This document shows positions 16,908 to 25,089 of a stretch of DNA of 64,000 nucleotides, one piece after another (position 1 is the stretch's first letter; each line of letters begins with the position of its first letter). A model generated the notes under the pieces. That model ran no database searches, had not been told where the DNA came from, and was given only the letters and a program-made list of their open reading frames with translations. The DNA comes from Gemmatimonadota bacterium (lineage in GTDB: Bacteria; Gemmatimonadota; Gemmatimonadetes; Gemmatimonadales; Gemmatimonadaceae), in the NCBI GenBank assembly GCA_023249375.1, contig JAHFCT010000004.1:1-64000 (forward strand), read 5' to 3'. The translations under genes were made by a program, and so were the position numbers.

Positions 16908-17975
16908 GTGTATTCGAATTGCCTCTTCTGCCACGCTGACCTCGGAAGAAACGAGGCCGTCGAGAGTTTCCCCGTCGGCCGCCGCCTGGCCTATGACGTG
17001 GCCAACGGCCGCTTCTGGGTGATCTGCGCGGCGTGCAGGCGGTGGAACCTCTCGCCGCTCGAAGAACGTTGGGACGCGATGGACCAGTGCGAGCGGCTGT
17101 TCGAGCAGACGCGGCGCCGGATGAGCACCGACAACATCGGGCTCGCGCGCTTGAATGAAGGGACGGAATTGGTGCGCGTCGGCGCTGCGCTGCGCCCGGA
17201 GATGGCGGCGTGGCGGTTTGGCGAACAATTGGCCGCGCGTCGACGCAGTTACCGATGGGTCATGGCGGGCAGCGTCGTCGCCACCGCGGGGCTTTACATC
17301 GGCGTCAAGACGGCAGGTATGGGATTTGTCGCCGGCAACTGGGCGTGGAAGCTGGTGCAGGGCGCGTACGAGCGCGCCACGCGCATCGTCATCCCGACAC
17401 CGGATGAGCGGCTGGTGGAGCCGAGCGTGCTCAACCGCCGGGTGACGGAAGTGGTCGGGCTCGCTCGGCCTGAGATCGTCACGCCGCGCATCGAGACCAA
17501 ACACGCGCGCGGCGCGACGCTGGCGCGCGCGGATTCGGCCTCCGGTTTTCTCGTGACGCTGTCCACGGTGGAAAAGGTGCAAGTGCGCTATGGCACGGTC
17601 GCCACCGAACGCGTGCTTCCGAAGCTGCTCGCGAAGATCAATCGGTCGGGTGGCAAGCCAGTCGACGAACGCATCGCCGTTGGGGTGCTTGAACGCGTGT
17701 CGGGCGATCACGTTCCCGACCTCTACACGGGGCTTATGAACGAGTGGGCACGCACGGACTTCATCAACAAGCCGCTCAAGGACTATGGCTGGCGCACGCT
17801 CGCGCTTGAGATGGCGCTCCAGGAGCAGCGCGAACGCGAACTGCTCGCGGGGGAGCTCTTGGATCTCGAACTGGCGTGGAAAGAAGCCGAGGAACTCGCC
17901 CGTATTGCCGACACCCTCGTGCCGTCGTCGATCGATCGCGCGCTGGCGAAGCTCAAGGCGCGAATGGACCGGTAG
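16908..17975 (+). CDS. Zinc-ribbon membrane protein of unknown function, copy 2
   Basis: 355 aa from GTG 16908. Same layout as copy 1: C5xxC8 and C40xxC43, a TM segment about 118-140 (WVMAGSVVATAGLYIGVKTAG), a linker, and a C-terminal region. Residues 1-113 are identical to copy 1, while the TM, linker and most of the C-terminal part have clearly diverged. Similarity rises again at the end (WKEAEELARIADTLVPSSI in both). At DNA level the near-identity starts at 16842 in the intergenic repeat and stops near 17229. Function unknown; probably the same kind of protein with a different ligand-facing part. Confidence 0.75.
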   Translation: MYSNCLFCHADLGRNEAVESFPVGRRLAYDVANGRFWVICAACRRWNLSPLEERWDAMDQCERLFEQTRRRMSTDNIGLARLNEGTELVRVGAALRPEMAAWRFGEQLAARRRSYRWVMAGSVVATAGLYIGVKTAGMGFVAGNWAWKLVQGAYERATRIVIPTPDERLVEPSVLNRRVTEVVGLARPEIVTPRIETKHARGATLARADSASGFLVTLSTVEKVQVRYGTVATERVLPKLLAKINRSGGKPVDERIAVGVLERVSGDHVPDLYTGLMNEWARTDFINKPLKDYGWRTLALEMALQEQRERELLAGELLDLELAWKEAEELARIADTLVPSSIDRALAKLKARMDR

Positions 17976-18110
17976 GGTGCACGACGAACCGGCAGCGGCG
18001 CATGCGCGGCGTCGTCCGTCGAGTCACGTTCGAGGTTCGATCCCATACCACTCAAGTGTGGCCCGTGCTAAGTTTCTAAGCTGATTCGTTTTAGCCCCCT
18101 CCACGCGCCC

Positions 18111-18593
18111 ATGCCCACGTACGAGTATCGTTGCGCCAACGGCCACGATTTTGAGGAGTTCGTGCTCAAGATGAGTGCGGCCAAGTCCGAGTTGCCTTGT
18201 CCGACCTGCGGATCGCGCGGTGAACGCCGCATGTCTGTCGGCGGCGGCCTGCTGTTCAAGGGCTCCGGCTTCTACATCACGGACTACGGCAAGGACGGCA
18301 AGAAATCGGCCGCATCGCCGAACGGCACCTCGTCCAAGAGCGACGGTGGCGCAAGCAACAGCGGTGCGAGCGACAGCGGCGCAAGCAACAGCGGCACGAG
18401 CAAGAGCGGTGCGAGCGGCAGCGGCGCGAGTGATGGCGCGAGAGGCGACTCGGCCAAGCGCGACAGCGCGAAGAGCGATGGCGCGAAGAGCGATGGCGCC
18501 GGCAGGGACGCTTCCAAGGCCGAGACAGCCAAGTCCTCAGACGCCAAGCCGTCGGGTGGATCCCCTGCGAAGCCTTCCAAGGGCTCCGAATGA
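18111..18593 (+). CDS. FmdB-type zinc ribbon protein with long Ser/Gly/Ala tail
   Basis: 160 aa. Residues 1-60 are an FmdB-family ribbon: MPTYEYRC, CPTCGS (two Cys pairs), then GGGLLFKGSGFYITDY. The usual family length is about 70-110 aa. Here residues from about 68 form a long disordered tail of five-residue units (GASNS, GASDS, GTSKS and so on) followed by Lys/Asp/Ser units. Role of FmdB ribbons is unclear; some are annotated as regulators. A TAAGTT hexamer at 18069-18074 may be a -10. The TGA overlaps the argS ATG, making this the first gene of the long train to 33983. Confidence 0.85.
   Translation: MPTYEYRCANGHDFEEFVLKMSAAKSELPCPTCGSRGERRMSVGGGLLFKGSGFYITDYGKDGKKSAASPNGTSSKSDGGASNSGASDSGASNSGTSKSGASGSGASDGARGDSAKRDSAKSDGAKSDGAGRDASKAETAKSSDAKPSGGSPAKPSKGSE
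18348..18437 (+). repeat. Six 15-nt units in the FmdB-like gene
   Basis: In-frame units encode Gly-Ala/Thr-Ser-X-Ser/Gly. A second, looser set of 15-nt units (AKRDS, AKSDG, AKSDG) follows. Expansion or contraction would not disturb the frame. Confidence 0.8.
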
Positions 18594-20287
18594 CCGCAGA
18601 TGAACTGCTGCGCACGGCACTCACGCGCGCGGCCATGGCTATCGGCGCCCCCGACACTGTCACGCCGGCGCTCGAGCGCCCGCGCGATCCGGCGCACGGC
18701 GACTGGGCCACCAATCTCGCCATGACGCTCGCCAAGCCGCTCAGCAAGAAGCCGCGCGACGTTGCCGAGTTGCTCGTCGCACAGCTCGATCTCGCCGCGG
18801 CCGGCGTCGCCGAGACCTCCATCGCCGGACCGGGCTTCATCAACTTCCGCCTCGATCCCGGCGCGCACGCGCGTCCGCTCGCCGACATCCTCGCGCAGGC
18901 CGTCGCGTATGGCCGTACCGACGCCGGGCACGGTGCGCCGGTTAATGTTGAGTTTGTCTCGGCCAACCCGACGGGCCCGCTGCATGTTGGCCACGGGCGG
19001 CAGGCGGCGCTGGGAGACGCCATCAGCGCGTTGCTCGAAGGCGCGGGCTACGCCGTCTCGCGCGAGTTCTACTACAACGATGCCGGCGTGCAGATTGAAA
19101 ATCTCGCCAAGTCGCTGTGGGTGCGCGTCGCGCAGCAGGCCGGCATCGACGCGGCGATTCCCGAGGGTGGCTACAACGGCGATTACATCAAGGAAATCGC
19201 CGAACGGTACGTAGCCGAGCATGGCCTGCCTGACACTGCGACGCTCACCGCCGGCGCTGCGGCCGTTGCCAACGCCGCGCGCCCCGACGACGTCGCGCTC
19301 TTCGACGGGATGCGCCGCTTTGCCGTCGCCGCGCTGCGCGCCGAGCAGGACCTCGACCTCAAGGCCTTCGGCGTGAAGTTCGACGTCTACTATCTGGAGT
19401 CATCGCTCTACACCGACGGCAAGGTCGAAGAAACCGTCGGCATGCTCACCAAGGGCGGCCACACGTTCGAAGACGATGGCGCGCTCTGGCTGCGCACCAC
19501 CGACTTCAGCGACGACAAGGATCGCGTGATGCGCAAGCGTGATGGCACGTACACGTATTTTGTGCCCGACGTCGCGTATCACGTCACCAAATGGCAGCGC
19601 GGCTTCACGCGCGCCATCAACGTACAGGGCGCCGACCACCATGGCACCACGGCACGCGTGCGCGCCGGGCTGCAGGCGCTCGAGGTTGGCGTTCCCAAGG
19701 GCTACCCGGAGTACGTGCTGCACCAGATGGTCACGGTGATGCGCGGCGGCGAGGAAGTGAAGATCTCCAAGCGCGCCGGCAGTTACGTCACGGTGCGCGA
19801 TCTGATCGACGAAGTGGGCCGCGATGCGGTGCGGTACTTCTTCCTGATGCGAAAGGGCGACAGTCAGCTGGTCTTCGACGTCGATCTCGCGCGCTCGCAG
19901 TCGGAAGAAAATCCGGTCTACTACATCCAGATGGCGCACGCGCGCCTCAGCGGCATCTTCCGCGTCGGCGAGATCGACACCGCGTCCATCACGGCCGACG
20001 GCGTGCACTGGGAATGCCTGGCCGAGGAAGCGGAACGCGACCTCATCACGTCGCTGCTCGACTATCCGCGCCTCGTGGCGGGCGCGGCCGACTCGCTCGA
20101 GCCGCATCGCGTGGCCGCGTGGTTGCTGGAAACGGCGCGGCAGGTGCACCTGTGGTACCACAAGCATCACGTGCTCGGCGAGCCCGAGCACATTTTGCGC
20201 GCGCGGCTCGTGCTGGCCAAGGCCGCGCGTCAGGTGCTCGCCAATGGACTCGGCTTGCTCGGAATCTCCGCTCCCGAACGCATGTAG
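18590..20287 (+). CDS. argS: Arginyl-tRNA synthetase
   Basis: Charges tRNA-Arg. 565 aa, class I. The N-terminal Add-1 domain precedes the catalytic core. HIGH motif is LHVGHGRQAALGD after FVSANPTGP; the KMSKS-like loop is VKISKRAGSYVTV. The C-terminal DALR anticodon-binding domain contains YIQMAHARLSGI and ends near LLGISAPERM. ATG overlaps the TGA of the previous gene. A 69-nt gap separates it from the kinase at 20357. Confidence 0.96.
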   Translation: MTADELLRTALTRAAMAIGAPDTVTPALERPRDPAHGDWATNLAMTLAKPLSKKPRDVAELLVAQLDLAAAGVAETSIAGPGFINFRLDPGAHARPLADILAQAVAYGRTDAGHGAPVNVEFVSANPTGPLHVGHGRQAALGDAISALLEGAGYAVSREFYYNDAGVQIENLAKSLWVRVAQQAGIDAAIPEGGYNGDYIKEIAERYVAEHGLPDTATLTAGAAAVANAARPDDVALFDGMRRFAVAALRAEQDLDLKAFGVKFDVYYLESSLYTDGKVEETVGMLTKGGHTFEDDGALWLRTTDFSDDKDRVMRKRDGTYTYFVPDVAYHVTKWQRGFTRAINVQGADHHGTTARVRAGLQALEVGVPKGYPEYVLHQMVTVMRGGEEVKISKRAGSYVTVRDLIDEVGRDAVRYFFLMRKGDSQLVFDVDLARSQSEENPVYYIQMAHARLSGIFRVGEIDTASITADGVHWECLAEEAERDLITSLLDYPRLVAGAADSLEPHRVAAWLLETARQVHLWYHKHHVLGEPEHILRARLVLAKAARQVLANGLGLLGISAPERM

Positions 20288-20356
20288 CGTTCGGCGTCCC
20301 CCGGCTTCTTCGCTCACGCTGCCCCCGCACGAAACCTCCGCACTCCGAACCCCGAA

Positions 20357-21274
20357 ATGTCCCTTCTCGTCGTCGGTTCCGTCGCGCTCGATTCAGTGGA
20401 AACGCCCTTTGGCAAGGCTGACGAAGTCCTGGGTGGCTCGGCCACGTACTTCTCTGCGTCGGCCAGCCATCAATGCCCGGTGCAGCTCGTCGGTGTCATC
20501 GGCGACGACTATCCCGTGGAGCGCCTCGAGGCGCTGCGCGAGCGTGGCATCGACCTCGCCGGCCTTGAAAGCGCCGAGGGCGAGTCGTTTCGCTGGCGCG
20601 GGCGCTACCGCCACGATCTCAACTCGGCGGAGACGCTCGAAACACGGCTCGGCGTCTTCTCGCATTTCCGCCCAAAGCTGCCGGATCAGTTCAAGAGCGC
20701 GCAGTACGTCTTCCTCGCCAACATCGATCCGCGCCTCCAGCTGCAGGTGCTCGAGCAGGTGTCGAAGCCCAAGTTCGTGGCGTGCGACACGATGAATTTC
20801 TGGATCGAGTCGCGCCGTGGCGACCTGATGGAACTGCTCAAGCACGTGGACCTGATCACGCTCAACGACGGCGAGGCGCGTCAGCTCACCGAGCAGTCCA
20901 ACCTCGTGCAGGCCGCGCGCTGGATTCTCGCCAAGGGCCCCAAGACGGTGCTGATCAAGAAAGGCGAACACGGCGCGTTCATGTTCACGAAGGACGAGAT
21001 TTTCTACGCACCGGCCTATCCGCTCGAGGCGGTGTTCGACCCGACGGGCGCTGGCGACTCGTTCGCCGGCGGCTTCATGGGCTATCTGGCACGCACCAAC
21101 GACCTCAGCGCGGCGAACCTGCGCCGTGCCGTCGTGATCGGATCCGCCATGGGATCGTTCGTGGTCGAGGCGTTCTCCATCACGCGCCTGCTCTCGGTGA
21201 CGCGCGACGACATCGACCGCCGCGTTTCCGATTTCCATCGCCTCGTTTCGTTTGATCAGGACATGCCCTCGTGA
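20357..21274 (+). CDS. PfkB-family sugar/nucleoside kinase
   Basis: 305 aa ribokinase-fold kinase. N-terminal GGSATYFSAS is the first PfkB signature region and DPTGAGDSFAGGF the second, with catalytic Asp in GAGD. Residues LITLNDGEARQLT are typical of the family. Substrate is not evident; fructokinase, ribokinase or adenosine-kinase-like activities are possible. Its stop overlaps the GTG of purM, which weakly suggests a nucleoside or ribose role. The 69-nt leader ends in CCGCACTCCGAACCCCGAA before ATG and has no clear SD. Confidence 0.85.
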   Translation: MSLLVVGSVALDSVETPFGKADEVLGGSATYFSASASHQCPVQLVGVIGDDYPVERLEALRERGIDLAGLESAEGESFRWRGRYRHDLNSAETLETRLGVFSHFRPKLPDQFKSAQYVFLANIDPRLQLQVLEQVSKPKFVACDTMNFWIESRRGDLMELLKHVDLITLNDGEARQLTEQSNLVQAARWILAKGPKTVLIKKGEHGAFMFTKDEIFYAPAYPLEAVFDPTGAGDSFAGGFMGYLARTNDLSAANLRRAVVIGSAMGSFVVEAFSITRLLSVTRDDIDRRVSDFHRLVSFDQDMPS

Positions 21275-22308
21275 GCGGCGAAGGGCTCACGTACGCGGGC
21301 GCCGGCGTCGATATCGACGCGGCAGAGTCGTCCAAGCATCGCATCAAGGCGCTGGTCGAGAGCACGTTCACGGCCGGCGCGCGCGGCGCGTTCGGCGGCT
21401 TTGGCGGCATGTTCCGCGTGCCGAGTGGCGCGCGCGCGCCATTGCTCGTGTCGAGCGCCGACGGCGTTGGCACCAAGATCAAGCTTGCGATTGAGGCGGG
21501 GCGGCACGACACCATCGGCCACTGCCTCGTGAACCACTGCGTCAACGACATCCTCGTGCAGGGCGCCGAGCCGCTCTTCTTCCTCGATTATGTCGCGTTC
21601 GGCAAGCTGCTCCCCGAGGTGGTGGAACAGGTGGTGGCGGGCGTCGCCGCCGGCTGCCGCGAGAACGGCTGCTCACTGGTGGGCGGCGAAACGGCGGAGA
21701 TGCCCGGCTTGTACACGCCGCCGGACTATGACCTCGCCGGCTTCATCGTCGGCTGGGTCGAAGAAGACCAGGTCATTTCCCGCGATCGCGTGCGCGACGG
21801 CGACGTGCTCGTCGGGCTCGCTTCGAGCGGATTGCACACCAATGGCTTTTCGCTGGCGCGTCGCATCGTGATGGAACGACTGAAGCTGGCGCCTGACGAC
21901 ACGTTCCCTGGCGACACGCGCTCCACCGCCGACGTGATGCTCGCCGTGCACCGTTCGTACCTCAAGGCATTGGCGCCGGTCCGTAGCGCAATCCATGCGA
22001 TGGCGCACATTACAGGAGGGGGACTGCCGGGGAATCTCGACCGGTCGCTCCCGCCGGCACTCGATGCCGAAGTGGATACGGGTTCGTGGGATGTGCCGAA
22101 CGTCTTCCGCCGGCTGGCGGAAGCGGGCGGGGTGTCACGTGACGAGATGTTCCGCGCCTTCAACATGGGCGTCGGGATGGTGGTGATCACCGATGAGCAG
22201 GGCGCGGCCACGGTGCGCGCAAGCGCGATGGCCGCGGGCGTCGAAAGCTGGATGCTGGGTCGCGTTGTCCCGGGTTCGGGACGTGTCATCCTCAAGGGAG
22301 GCAAGTGA
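21271..22308 (+). CDS. purM: Phosphoribosylformylglycinamidine cyclo-ligase (AIR synthase)
   Basis: ATP-dependent ring closure of FGAM to AIR, fifth step of purine synthesis. 345 aa. Motifs: TYAGAGVDIDAAE at the N-terminus, SADGVGTKIKLA, LVNHCVNDILVQGAEPLFFLDY, GGETAEMPG and ITGGGLPGNLDR. GTG 21271 overlaps the kinase TGA. No other pur gene is in the window. Followed directly by an outer-membrane-type protein. Confidence 0.96.
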   Translation: MSGEGLTYAGAGVDIDAAESSKHRIKALVESTFTAGARGAFGGFGGMFRVPSGARAPLLVSSADGVGTKIKLAIEAGRHDTIGHCLVNHCVNDILVQGAEPLFFLDYVAFGKLLPEVVEQVVAGVAAGCRENGCSLVGGETAEMPGLYTPPDYDLAGFIVGWVEEDQVISRDRVRDGDVLVGLASSGLHTNGFSLARRIVMERLKLAPDDTFPGDTRSTADVMLAVHRSYLKALAPVRSAIHAMAHITGGGLPGNLDRSLPPALDAEVDTGSWDVPNVFRRLAEAGGVSRDEMFRAFNMGVGMVVITDEQGAATVRASAMAAGVESWMLGRVVPGSGRVILKGGK

Positions 22309-22310
22309 GC

Positions 22311-23309
22311 ATGCGATTTCAACGTGCGATGGTGGCGGCGGGTGCAGCGGTGGTCGCGGTGAGCGCGACGGCACAGGCACAGTGCACCACGTTTACGGCA
22401 GACGCCTGCCGAAAGACCCAGGACATCTTCAACTTCCTCACGCCGCAGATTTCGACGGCACTGGCGGGCGGCAGCACGACACTCGGCCAGGGCGGCGTGC
22501 TCGGCGGCATGGGGCACTTCACGCTGGCGCTGCGCGCCAGTGCGGTGCAGGGCTCCACGCCAAAGGCCGGCAGCGTCGCGTTCAGCACGTCCGGCGCGCA
22601 GGCGTCGTCGTACCCGGGCAAGGACCAGCTCATGCCCATGGCGTCGATCGACGGAGCGCTGGGTGTGTACGAGGGATTCAACCTTGGCGTGACCAAGGTC
22701 GGCGGCGTGGACCTGTTGCTCAGCCTGACGTATCTGCCGAAGCCGGGCGACAGCAACTCGGGCGACACGAAGATCGATCTGCCGGGCGGGAGCACGAAGA
22801 TGGGCTTCGGCGCGCGGCTGGGGCTGCTGCAGGAGTCGATTCTCATCCCGGGCGTTTCGTTCTCGTACATCAAGCGCGACCTGCCGGTGATCTCCGTTTC
22901 GGGCGCGTCCAACGTCACGGCGAGCGGCACGAGCGCGCCCGGTTCGTTTGCACTCAACGACCTGACACTCAAGACGTCGAGCTGGCGCGTGAGTGCGTCA
23001 AAGACGTTCCTGATCTTCGGTCTCGAAGGCGGCTTTGGCGGCGATACGTACGACAACTCGGCGACCGCGAGCGTGACGGTCAACGCCGCGGCGCCGGTGG
23101 GCACGCAACACGCCAGCACGGTCATTGCCAACAAGATGTCGCGCACCAACATCTACGCCGGACTGAGCATCAATTTCTTCATCGGCAAACTGGTTGGCGA
23201 AGTCGGCCAGGTGAGTGGCGGGTCGCTGCCGGCCGCCATCAACAACTTTGGCTCTGACGCCGCGGCCGGCCGCAGCTACTTCTCGGTGGGTCTTCGCACC
23301 GGATTCTGA
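22311..23309 (+). CDS. Secreted, probable outer-membrane protein
   Basis: 332 aa from ATG 22311; GTG 22305 overlapping the purM stop is equally possible. Signal peptide ends near SATAQAQ. The mature part begins CTTFTADACRKTQDIFNFL (a Cys pair) and continues with Gly/Ser-rich strands and a C-terminal YFSVGLRTGF, an aromatic end typical of barrels. It sits between purM and ribD with overlaps on both sides, so its position looks like insertion into a housekeeping train. I do not recognise the family. Confidence 0.65.
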   Translation: MRFQRAMVAAGAAVVAVSATAQAQCTTFTADACRKTQDIFNFLTPQISTALAGGSTTLGQGGVLGGMGHFTLALRASAVQGSTPKAGSVAFSTSGAQASSYPGKDQLMPMASIDGALGVYEGFNLGVTKVGGVDLLLSLTYLPKPGDSNSGDTKIDLPGGSTKMGFGARLGLLQESILIPGVSFSYIKRDLPVISVSGASNVTASGTSAPGSFALNDLTLKTSSWRVSASKTFLIFGLEGGFGGDTYDNSATASVTVNAAAPVGTQHASTVIANKMSRTNIYAGLSINFFIGKLVGEVGQVSGGSLPAAINNFGSDAAAGRSYFSVGLRTGF

Positions 23310-24412
23310 TGACTGATTCCGCCGGCGCCTGGGGCGCCCGCGAGCGCGCGTGGATGAAGCGCGCGCTCGCGCTCGCAGCGCGAGGATGGGGGCAGACGGC
23401 GCCGAACCCAATGGTCGGCGCCGTTATCGTCCGTGACGGCGCCGTAGTGGGGGCCGGATACCACGCGCGGTACGGCGAGCCGCACGCCGAGGCGGTCGCG
23501 CTGGCGCAGGCCGGTGCGTTGGCGCGCGGCGCCGACCTGTACTGCACGCTCGAGCCGTGCAATGCGCACGGCAAACAGCCGCCCTGCGCCGATGCGCTCA
23601 TCGCCGCCGGTGTTCGTCGCGTGGTCGCGGCGATTCCCGATCCGAACGAGACAAAGGGCGGAGGCGCGGCGAAGCTGCGCGCCGCCGGCATCGCGGTCGA
23701 ATTCGGGCTCGGCGAAGCCGAGGCGCGCGAACTCAACCAGCCGTTCCTACACTGGGCCGGCGGCGCCTCACGCCCGTGGATCACGCTCAAGCTTGCCGTC
23801 TCGATGGATGGCGCCATCGCCGCCGCCGACCGCGAACGCGGGTGGCTGACCGGCGAGAAGGCGCGCAAACAGGTGCATCGACTGCGCGCCGGCGCCGATG
23901 CCATCGCCGTGGGTATCGGCACTGCGCTCGCCGATGATCCGGCGCTCACAGTGCGGGGCGTCCGGAAGCCGCGCCTTGCTCCGCTGCGTGTGGTATTTGA
24001 CCGGCAAGCGCGGCTGCCACTCACGAGCCAGCTGGCGAAGACGGCCAAGCGGCTGCCGACCGTGATCGTAACCGAGAATGCCGCGGCGCCCGCCGCCATG
24101 GCGCTCGCCAAGAAGGGCGTTGCGTCCATCTCCGCGTCCGACCTGCCGGCCGCCCTGGAGGCCCTCCACGCACGAGGGGTGCATCACCTGCTGGTGGAGG
24201 GTGGATCGGCCATTACCGGTGCTCTATTGGGGGGCAATCTGGTCGACCGGCTGGTTATCTTTCAGGCACCCGTGATACTGGGCGCGGGGGCGCTGGGGGC
24301 GTTTTCGTCGGTACCCTCCGTCGCTACCCAAAGCCTCTCACACTGGCGCGTCGTCGAACGCCTCATCTTCGATGATGATGTCATGACCGTCCTCGCTCCA
24401 CCCGCTGTTTGA
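23309..24412 (+). CDS. ribD: Bifunctional riboflavin deaminase/reductase
   Basis: Deaminates then reduces the pyrimidine intermediate in riboflavin synthesis. 367 aa. N-terminal deaminase zinc site: PHAEAVAL and CTLEPCNAHGKQPPCADAL (HAE, PCxxxxxxxxC). C-terminal reductase domain begins RPWITLKLAVSMDGAIAA and contains HHLLVEGGSAITGALL. First gene of the rib cluster; its ATG overlaps the previous TGA. No FMN riboswitch is visible upstream, so the cluster is probably read through from the train. Confidence 0.95.
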   Translation: MTDSAGAWGARERAWMKRALALAARGWGQTAPNPMVGAVIVRDGAVVGAGYHARYGEPHAEAVALAQAGALARGADLYCTLEPCNAHGKQPPCADALIAAGVRRVVAAIPDPNETKGGGAAKLRAAGIAVEFGLGEAEARELNQPFLHWAGGASRPWITLKLAVSMDGAIAAADRERGWLTGEKARKQVHRLRAGADAIAVGIGTALADDPALTVRGVRKPRLAPLRVVFDRQARLPLTSQLAKTAKRLPTVIVTENAAAPAAMALAKKGVASISASDLPAALEALHARGVHHLLVEGGSAITGALLGGNLVDRLVIFQAPVILGAGALGAFSSVPSVATQSLSHWRVVERLIFDDDVMTVLAPPAV

Positions 24413-24415
24413 ACG

Positions 24416-24463
24416 GCCGTCTGGCGTCTCGCCACCGGCCACCGACACCCGACCACCGTCTCG
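24416..24463. repeat. Family 2 (CTGCCRTC-like) degenerate repeat before ribE
   Basis: The 54-nt ribD-ribE gap is made of C/T-rich CCGTCTGGCGTCTC and CCACCG units ending directly before the ribE ATG. It resembles the clearer copies at 25052 and 50594 only loosely. Confidence 0.35.
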
Positions 24464-24466
24464 CAC

Positions 24467-25087
24467 ATGTTCACCGGCATCATCACCGACGTCGCCACGA
24501 TTCTGCGGGCGACCCCCACGCCCGCCGGGCGCGAGTTCGTCGTGCGCTCGGTGTACGATGGGCTGTCGGACGGCGAGAGCATTGCCTGCGATGGCGTCTG
24601 TCTCACGTTGCGCGAGTCGGCGGCGGGATCGTTCACTGTCGCCGCCGTCGTCACAACGCTCGAGCGCACCACGCTCGGCGCGTGGACCGAAGGGCGTCGC
24701 ATCAACACCGAGCGCGCGATGTCGCTCGGCGACCGTCTCGGTGGGCACATGGTCGCCGGTCACGTGGACACCGTCGCGCGCGTGACCAGCGTGGCCACCA
24801 AGGGCGACGCGCTGCTCGTCGATCTTTCCATCGGCGCCGAGTGGATGCCGCTCATGGTGCCGCACGGTTCCATCGCCGTGAATGGCGTCAGCCTGACCGT
24901 CAACGAACTCATCGACGGCGGCGTCCAGATCTCGCTCATCGACTACACCCTGCGGCACACGATGCTCGGCGACCTGCGCGCCGGCGACCGCGTCAACATC
25001 GAAGCCGACCTGGTGGGCAAGTTCGTGCAGCAACTGGCAGCGCCGCATCTGCCGTCTGCCGTCCACCGTCTACCATCATCGGTCTAG
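24467..25087 (+). CDS. ribE: Riboflavin synthase, alpha chain
   Basis: Dismutates two lumazines to riboflavin. 206 aa, two lumazine-binding barrels: MFTGIITDVA ... ACDGVCLTL in the first, GGHMVAGHVDTVARV ... VNGVSLTVNEL in the second. The last ~17 residues (APHLPSAVHRLPSSV) are not family-like and are encoded by a CTGCCGTC/CCACCGTC repeat, so the natural C-terminus appears extended by the repeat. Two bases separate its stop from ribBA. Confidence 0.95.
   Translation: MFTGIITDVATILRATPTPAGREFVVRSVYDGLSDGESIACDGVCLTLRESAAGSFTVAAVVTTLERTTLGAWTEGRRINTERAMSLGDRLGGHMVAGHVDTVARVTSVATKGDALLVDLSIGAEWMPLMVPHGSIAVNGVSLTVNELIDGGVQISLIDYTLRHTMLGDLRAGDRVNIEADLVGKFVQQLAAPHLPSAVHRLPSSV
25052..25085. repeat. 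Family 2 repeat overlapping the ribE 3' end
   Basis: CATCTGCCGTCTGCCGTCC then ACCGTCTACCATCATC: tandem CTGCC/CTACC units. They encode the odd tail of ribE and stop just before the ribBA ATG at 25090. Confidence 0.6.
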
Positions 25088-25089
25088 GC

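Noticed and set aside
18001-18068. Terminator or small RNA before the FmdB-like gene
   Set aside because: Only short, imperfect stems (for example GCGCATGCGC) are present and none is convincing.
23250-23310. FMN riboswitch before ribD
   Set aside because: ribD overlaps the previous gene and no RFN-element words are present.
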